Shown here piece by piece: positions 4,624 through 7,415 of a DNA stretch of 7,415 nucleotides. Under the pieces are notes generated by a model. That model was not told the origin of the DNA, searched no databases, and saw only the letters and a list, made by a program, of their open reading frames with translations. The stretch is from assembly GCA_002367285.1 (NCBI GenBank), contig DFBF01000175.1, forward strand, positions 1-7,415. Direction: 5' to 3'. The translations under genes were made by a program, and so were the position numbers. Each line of letters starts with the position of its first letter. Position 1 is the stretch's first letter. Source of the stretch: Rhodobacteraceae bacterium UBA3087 (GTDB lineage Bacteria; Pseudomonadota; Alphaproteobacteria; Rhodobacterales; Rhodobacteraceae).

Positions 4624-6009
4624 ATGCTGGATGAAACCCACACCGACGATGTTCCCGAAGAGGGTGACTATGAGCTGGATCAGGTGACCATTCGCCCGAT
4701 CCTGTCGGCTGTTCGCGCGGGCGATGCCGAGGCGCTGGCCGCCGCGCTGGAACCTTTGCACGCCGCCGACATCGCCGACCTTCTGGAACAGCTGCATGAA
4801 CCGTTCCGGTCGCAACTGGTGCGCCTGTATGGGCGCGCGTTTGACGGCGAGATCCTGTCGGAACTGGACGAGGCCCTGCGCGAAGACATCGTGGGCGCCC
4901 TGGCACCAGAGGTTCTGGCCGACGCGGTTCGCGAGCTGGAAACCGACGATGTCGTCGACCTGATCGAAGACCTCGATCAACCGCAGGCGGCGGCGGTTCT
5001 GGAGGCGCTGGATGCCAGTGACCGGGTCGCGGTCGAAAGTTCGCTGGCCTATCCCGAGGAATCCGCCGGCCGTCTGATGCAACGCGAACTGGTTGTGGCG
5101 CCCGAACACTGGGATGTTGGCCAAGCCATTGATTACCTGCGCAGTCAGGATGATCTGCCCGAACAGTTCTATCACGTGATCCTGGTTGATCCCCGCATGC
5201 GCCCGACCGGCTATGTCACGCTGGGGCGCATCATGGGCAGCCCGCGCGAGGTGCCGTTGCAGCACATCGCCGAAGACAGCTTTCGGATCATTCCGGCGCT
5301 TCAGGACGAGGCCGAAGTCGCCTATGCCTTCAACCAGTACCACCTGATTTCCGCCCCCGTTGTGGACGGGCACGACCGTCTGGTCGGGGTCATCACCATT
5401 GATGACGCCATGGCCATTCTGGACGAAGAACACGAGGAAGACATCCTGCGTCTGGCCGGTGTTGGCGAGGAAAGCCGCCTGTCGGACCGGGTGATCGACA
5501 CGACCAAACGGCGGTTCCCGTGGCTGGCGGTGAACCTTGTCACCTCGATCCTGGCGTCCCTGGTGATCGCCCAGTTCGATGCGGTGATTGCGCAGTTCGT
5601 TGCGCTGGCGGTGCTGATGCCGATCGTTGCCTCGATGGGCGGCAACGCGGGCACACAATCGCTGACTGTCGCTGTACGCGCGCTGGCCACGAAGGATTTG
5701 ACCTCGGCCAACCTGTGGCGCGTCGTGCGTCGCGAGGTCCTGGTGGGCGCGATCAATGGCGTGGTGTTTGCCGTGGTCATGGGCATCGTTGGCGTGATCT
5801 GGTTTGGCACGCCGATGTTGGGCCTGGTCATCGGGGTTGCCATGGTCATCAACCTGATCATTGCCGGACTGGCGGGGGTGATCGTACCCGTCACCCTCGA
5901 GCGGATGGACATCGATCCGGCGCTGGCATCGGGGGCCTTTGTGACTACGGTGACAGATGTGGTTGGCTTCTTTGCCTTCTTGGGGCTTGCTGCGGTGATG
6001 TTGCTGTGA
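4624..6009 (+). CDS. mgtE: MgtE-family magnesium channel/transporter
   Basis: An inner-membrane Mg2+ uptake channel of 461 residues, the usual MgtE length. It has the three expected parts. Residues about 20-135 form the acidic helical N domain (repeated LEPLHAADIADLLEQL-type segments). About 145-270 hold two CBS domains (LMQRELVVAPEHWDVGQAID and PVVDGHDRLVGVITIDDAM), which sense cytosolic Mg2+ and gate the pore. From about 298 to the end lie five membrane helices. The selectivity motif PIVASMGGNAGTQSLTVAVR (333-352) and Asp445 in VTDVVGFF, matching the pore aspartate known from the Thermus protein, are present. The ATG at 4624 follows AGGGGG by 5 bases; the in-frame ATG at 4594 overlaps the presumed promoter and is disfavoured. 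The gene is divergent from guaD and overlaps the next gene by 4 bases. Transport of other divalent cations such as Co2+ is possible in this family. Confidence 0.95.
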   Translation: MLDETHTDDVPEEGDYELDQVTIRPILSAVRAGDAEALAAALEPLHAADIADLLEQLHEPFRSQLVRLYGRAFDGEILSELDEALREDIVGALAPEVLADAVRELETDDVVDLIEDLDQPQAAAVLEALDASDRVAVESSLAYPEESAGRLMQRELVVAPEHWDVGQAIDYLRSQDDLPEQFYHVILVDPRMRPTGYVTLGRIMGSPREVPLQHIAEDSFRIIPALQDEAEVAYAFNQYHLISAPVVDGHDRLVGVITIDDAMAILDEEHEEDILRLAGVGEESRLSDRVIDTTKRRFPWLAVNLVTSILASLVIAQFDAVIAQFVALAVLMPIVASMGGNAGTQSLTVAVRALATKDLTSANLWRVVRREVLVGAINGVVFAVVMGIVGVIWFGTPMLGLVIGVAMVINLIIAGLAGVIVPVTLERMDIDPALASGAFVTTVTDVVGFFAFLGLAAVMLL

Positions 6010-6569
6010 CGGATGTGAAATCCGCAGCACGCAAGGCCGCTTTCGCCCGGCGCAAAGCGGCCCATGCACCGGCCCGCGCCCAGGCCCGTGCCCAGGCCGG
6101 GGTCGCACATCTGCTGGAGCTTTTGATGCCTCACAAGGGCAAGGTGATTGCCGGCTATATGCCGATCCGCACCGAAATCACGCCGCTTCCGGCGATGGCG
6201 GCGCTGTCGGCCTGGGGACCCATTGTGGTCCCGGTGATCCAAGCCGCTGGTCAGCCGTTGACGTTCGCCAAATGGACGCCCGCGTGCGAGATGGTCGAAG
6301 GAGCCTTTGGCGCCGCCGTCCCTGCCACGTGCGAATATCTAGAACCTGAGGTGGTGATTGTGCCGTTGGTGGCCTTCGATATGGCGGGCAATCGTCTGGG
6401 CTATGGTGGCGGGTTTTACGACCGTACGCTGGAAGGTCTGCGTGCCAAGCGCCCGACTTTGGCCTATGGCTATGCCTATGAGGCGCAGCAGGCGGAGGGG
6501 TTGCCGATTGAGCCGACCGATCAGCCGCTGGACGGGATGGTCACAGAGAACGGCATTACTCTGTTCTGA
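6006..6569 (+). CDS. 5-formyltetrahydrofolate cyclo-ligase (methenyltetrahydrofolate synthetase)
   Basis: This cytoplasmic enzyme converts 5-formyltetrahydrofolate (folinate) to 5,10-methenyltetrahydrofolate using Mg-ATP (EC 6.3.3.2), returning a stored, inhibitory folate to one-carbon metabolism. The 187-residue length is normal. The signature PLVAFDMAGNRLGYGGGFYD (120-139) is intact, including the glycine-rich phosphate loop. GYMPIRTEITPLP (50-62) is the usual substrate-side segment, and the Arg/Lys-rich N-terminus (KSAARKAAFARRKA, 5-18) matches the ATP-binding start of the family. Translation begins at a GTG (6006) inside the end of mgtE, with GTGA shared between start and stop. The only upstream ribosome binding site candidate is a weak GGTGAT, so it probably depends on ribosomes finishing mgtE. 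An Ala/Arg/Gln stretch (21-32) is low-complexity. The E. coli homologue is ygfA (fau). Confidence 0.92.
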   Translation: MTDVKSAARKAAFARRKAAHAPARAQARAQAGVAHLLELLMPHKGKVIAGYMPIRTEITPLPAMAALSAWGPIVVPVIQAAGQPLTFAKWTPACEMVEGAFGAAVPATCEYLEPEVVIVPLVAFDMAGNRLGYGGGFYDRTLEGLRAKRPTLAYGYAYEAQQAEGLPIEPTDQPLDGMVTENGITLF

Positions 6570-6583
6570 GCGGTTTCGCCCCG

Positions 6584-6612
6584 TTGTGCCCGCGCGTGAA
6601 CCAGCCTAGGCT
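6584..6612 (+). promoter_or_regulatory. Candidate promoter of the M20 gene, likely leaderless
   Basis: TTGTGC (6584-6589) and TAGGCT (6607-6612) are 17 bases apart. The -10 ends only 6 bases before the ATG at 6619, so transcription would begin at or next to the start codon. The -10 lies inside a perfect 12-base palindrome, CAGCCTAGGCTG (6602-6613), which could also be a repressor site. Confidence 0.35.
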
Positions 6613-6618
6613 GTGGCC

Positions 6619-7415
6619 ATGACTGACCAAATGCTTACCGAAATCGCCGCCCGGCGGGACGATCTGATCGCCCTGACCCAGGACCTGATCCGCATTCCCA
6701 CGCTGAACCCGCCGGGGCATAATTATCGCGAGATATGCGCCTATCTGGCGGAAAGGCTGGCGAAATCCGGGTTCAAGGTCGAAATGATCCGCGCCGAGGG
6801 GGCGATTGGCGACAGCGTGAAATACCCGCGTTGGAACATGGTCGCGCGTCACGAAGGTGGCGCACCCGGCGACTGCGTTCATTTCAATTCGCACCATGAT
6901 GTGGTCGAGGTCGGCCATGGTTGGACCAAAGACCCGTTTGGTGGTGAGCTGGAAGACGGCAAGATTTACGGTCGCGGCGCCTGCGATATGAAGGGCGGGC
7001 TGGCCGCGTCTATCATTGCCGCCGAAGCGTTTGTGCATCTTTACCCCGACCACAAGGGCGCGGTCGAGATTTCGGCGACGGCGGATGAAGAAAGCGGCGG
7101 CTATGGCGGTGTCGCCTATTTGGCGGAACAGGGGTATTTCGACCCCGACCGCGTGCAGCATGTGATCATCCCCGAACCCCTGAACAAAGATCGCATTTGT
7201 CTGGGCCATCGCGGTGTCTGGTGGGCGGAAATCGAAACCAAGGGGCGGATTGCCCATGGTTCCATGCCGTTTCTGGGTGACAGTGCCATTCGCCACATGA
7301 GCGCGGTTCTGGCCGAGATGGAGGCGCATCTGTATCCGCTGCTCGCGACGAAACGCACCGATATGCCGGTGGTGCCCGAGGGCGCGAAACAGTCGACGTT
7401 GAACGTGAATTCGAT
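6619..7415 (+). CDS. M20-family metallopeptidase/deacylase, ArgE/DapE type (3' end missing)
   Basis: The window ends inside this gene after 265 codons, with no stop; about 150-170 residues are probably missing. It is a two-zinc hydrolase of the M20A group that includes acetylornithine deacetylase and succinyl-diaminopimelate desuccinylase. Visible metal and catalytic residues are His92 and Asp94 in NSHHDVV, Asp123 in GRGACDMKGG, Glu157 (general base) and Glu158 in ATADEESGG, and Glu186 in IIPEPLN. The insertion (dimerisation) domain starts at about 200, with the conserved His213 in IAHGSMP. It lacks the hydantoinase/allantoate amidohydrolase pattern, so a ureide role is not indicated despite the purine genes nearby. 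The true substrate is open: many alphaproteobacterial relatives carry only the generic ArgE/DapE label. The ATG at 6619 is 49 bases after the folate enzyme gene; only a poor AGG lies 8 bases upstream, consistent with a leaderless message. Confidence 0.88.
   Translation, partial: MTDQMLTEIAARRDDLIALTQDLIRIPTLNPPGHNYREICAYLAERLAKSGFKVEMIRAEGAIGDSVKYPRWNMVARHEGGAPGDCVHFNSHHDVVEVGHGWTKDPFGGELEDGKIYGRGACDMKGGLAASIIAAEAFVHLYPDHKGAVEISATADEESGGYGGVAYLAEQGYFDPDRVQHVIIPEPLNKDRICLGHRGVWWAEIETKGRIAHGSMPFLGDSAIRHMSAVLAEMEAHLYPLLATKRTDMPVVPEGAKQSTLNVNS

Noticed and set aside
5850..6010. 6S RNA gene next to the folate cyclo-ligase gene, as in E. coli
   Set aside because: The cyclo-ligase start overlaps mgtE coding sequence, leaving no intergenic space for it here.
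4525..6108. Long open frame on the - strand opposite mgtE (527 codons)
   Set aside because: Its composition is that of an antisense shadow (His/Gln/Arg/Asp-rich, no recognisable domain), and it covers a full, well-conserved mgtE.
6619..7415. Allantoate amidohydrolase or carbamoylase linked to the purine genes
   Set aside because: The motifs are those of the ArgE/DapE branch (NSHHDVV, GRGACDMKGG, ADEESGG), not the hydantoinase/carbamoylase branch.

Overview
The window reads as a GC-rich alphaproteobacterial chromosome, most likely from the Rhodobacteraceae (Roseobacter group). This is an inference from the protein sequences, the GC-rich third codon positions and the TTGAC-type -35 boxes. No mobile element, CRISPR array, tRNA or rRNA was seen. 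I find no convincing undescribed multi-gene system: the genes are recognisable housekeeping and purine-catabolism genes, and the less explained material lies in the intergenic DNA.

Layout. Bases 1-285 are non-coding, visibly more AT-rich than the rest, and carry an inverted repeat, a near-direct repeat and -10-like boxes ahead of a small XRE-family repressor-like protein (286-654, +). A 75-base gap with a strong inverted repeat leads to hisN, histidinol-phosphatase (730-1527, +). Bases 1528-1773 hold a heavily structured GC-rich element, a T-run that may end hisN transcription, and a promoter-like pair for an amidohydrolase that looks like 8-oxoguanine deaminase (1774-3105, +). It converges on guaD, guanine deaminase (3218-4498, -), across 112 bases containing a perfect 8-bp hairpin. 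guaD is divergent from mgtE, a magnesium channel/transporter (4624-6009, +). The mgtE stop overlaps the GTG start of a 5-formyltetrahydrofolate cyclo-ligase gene (6006-6569, +). An M20-family deacylase/peptidase of the ArgE/DapE type (6619 to the window end, +) is cut off by the window edge.

How the genes relate. The two deaminases form a purine-breakdown pair: GuaD turns guanine into xanthine, and the 8-oxoguanine deaminase turns oxidised guanine into urate, so both feed the xanthine/urate route. HisN serves histidine synthesis. The XRE gene may control itself and/or hisN, judged only from position and palindromes. MgtE and the folate enzyme are probably translationally coupled; the folate enzyme uses Mg-ATP, but a functional link is only suggestive. 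Several genes (guaD, mgtE, the M20 gene) have promoter-like boxes within a few bases of their start codons, suggesting very short or absent 5' leaders.
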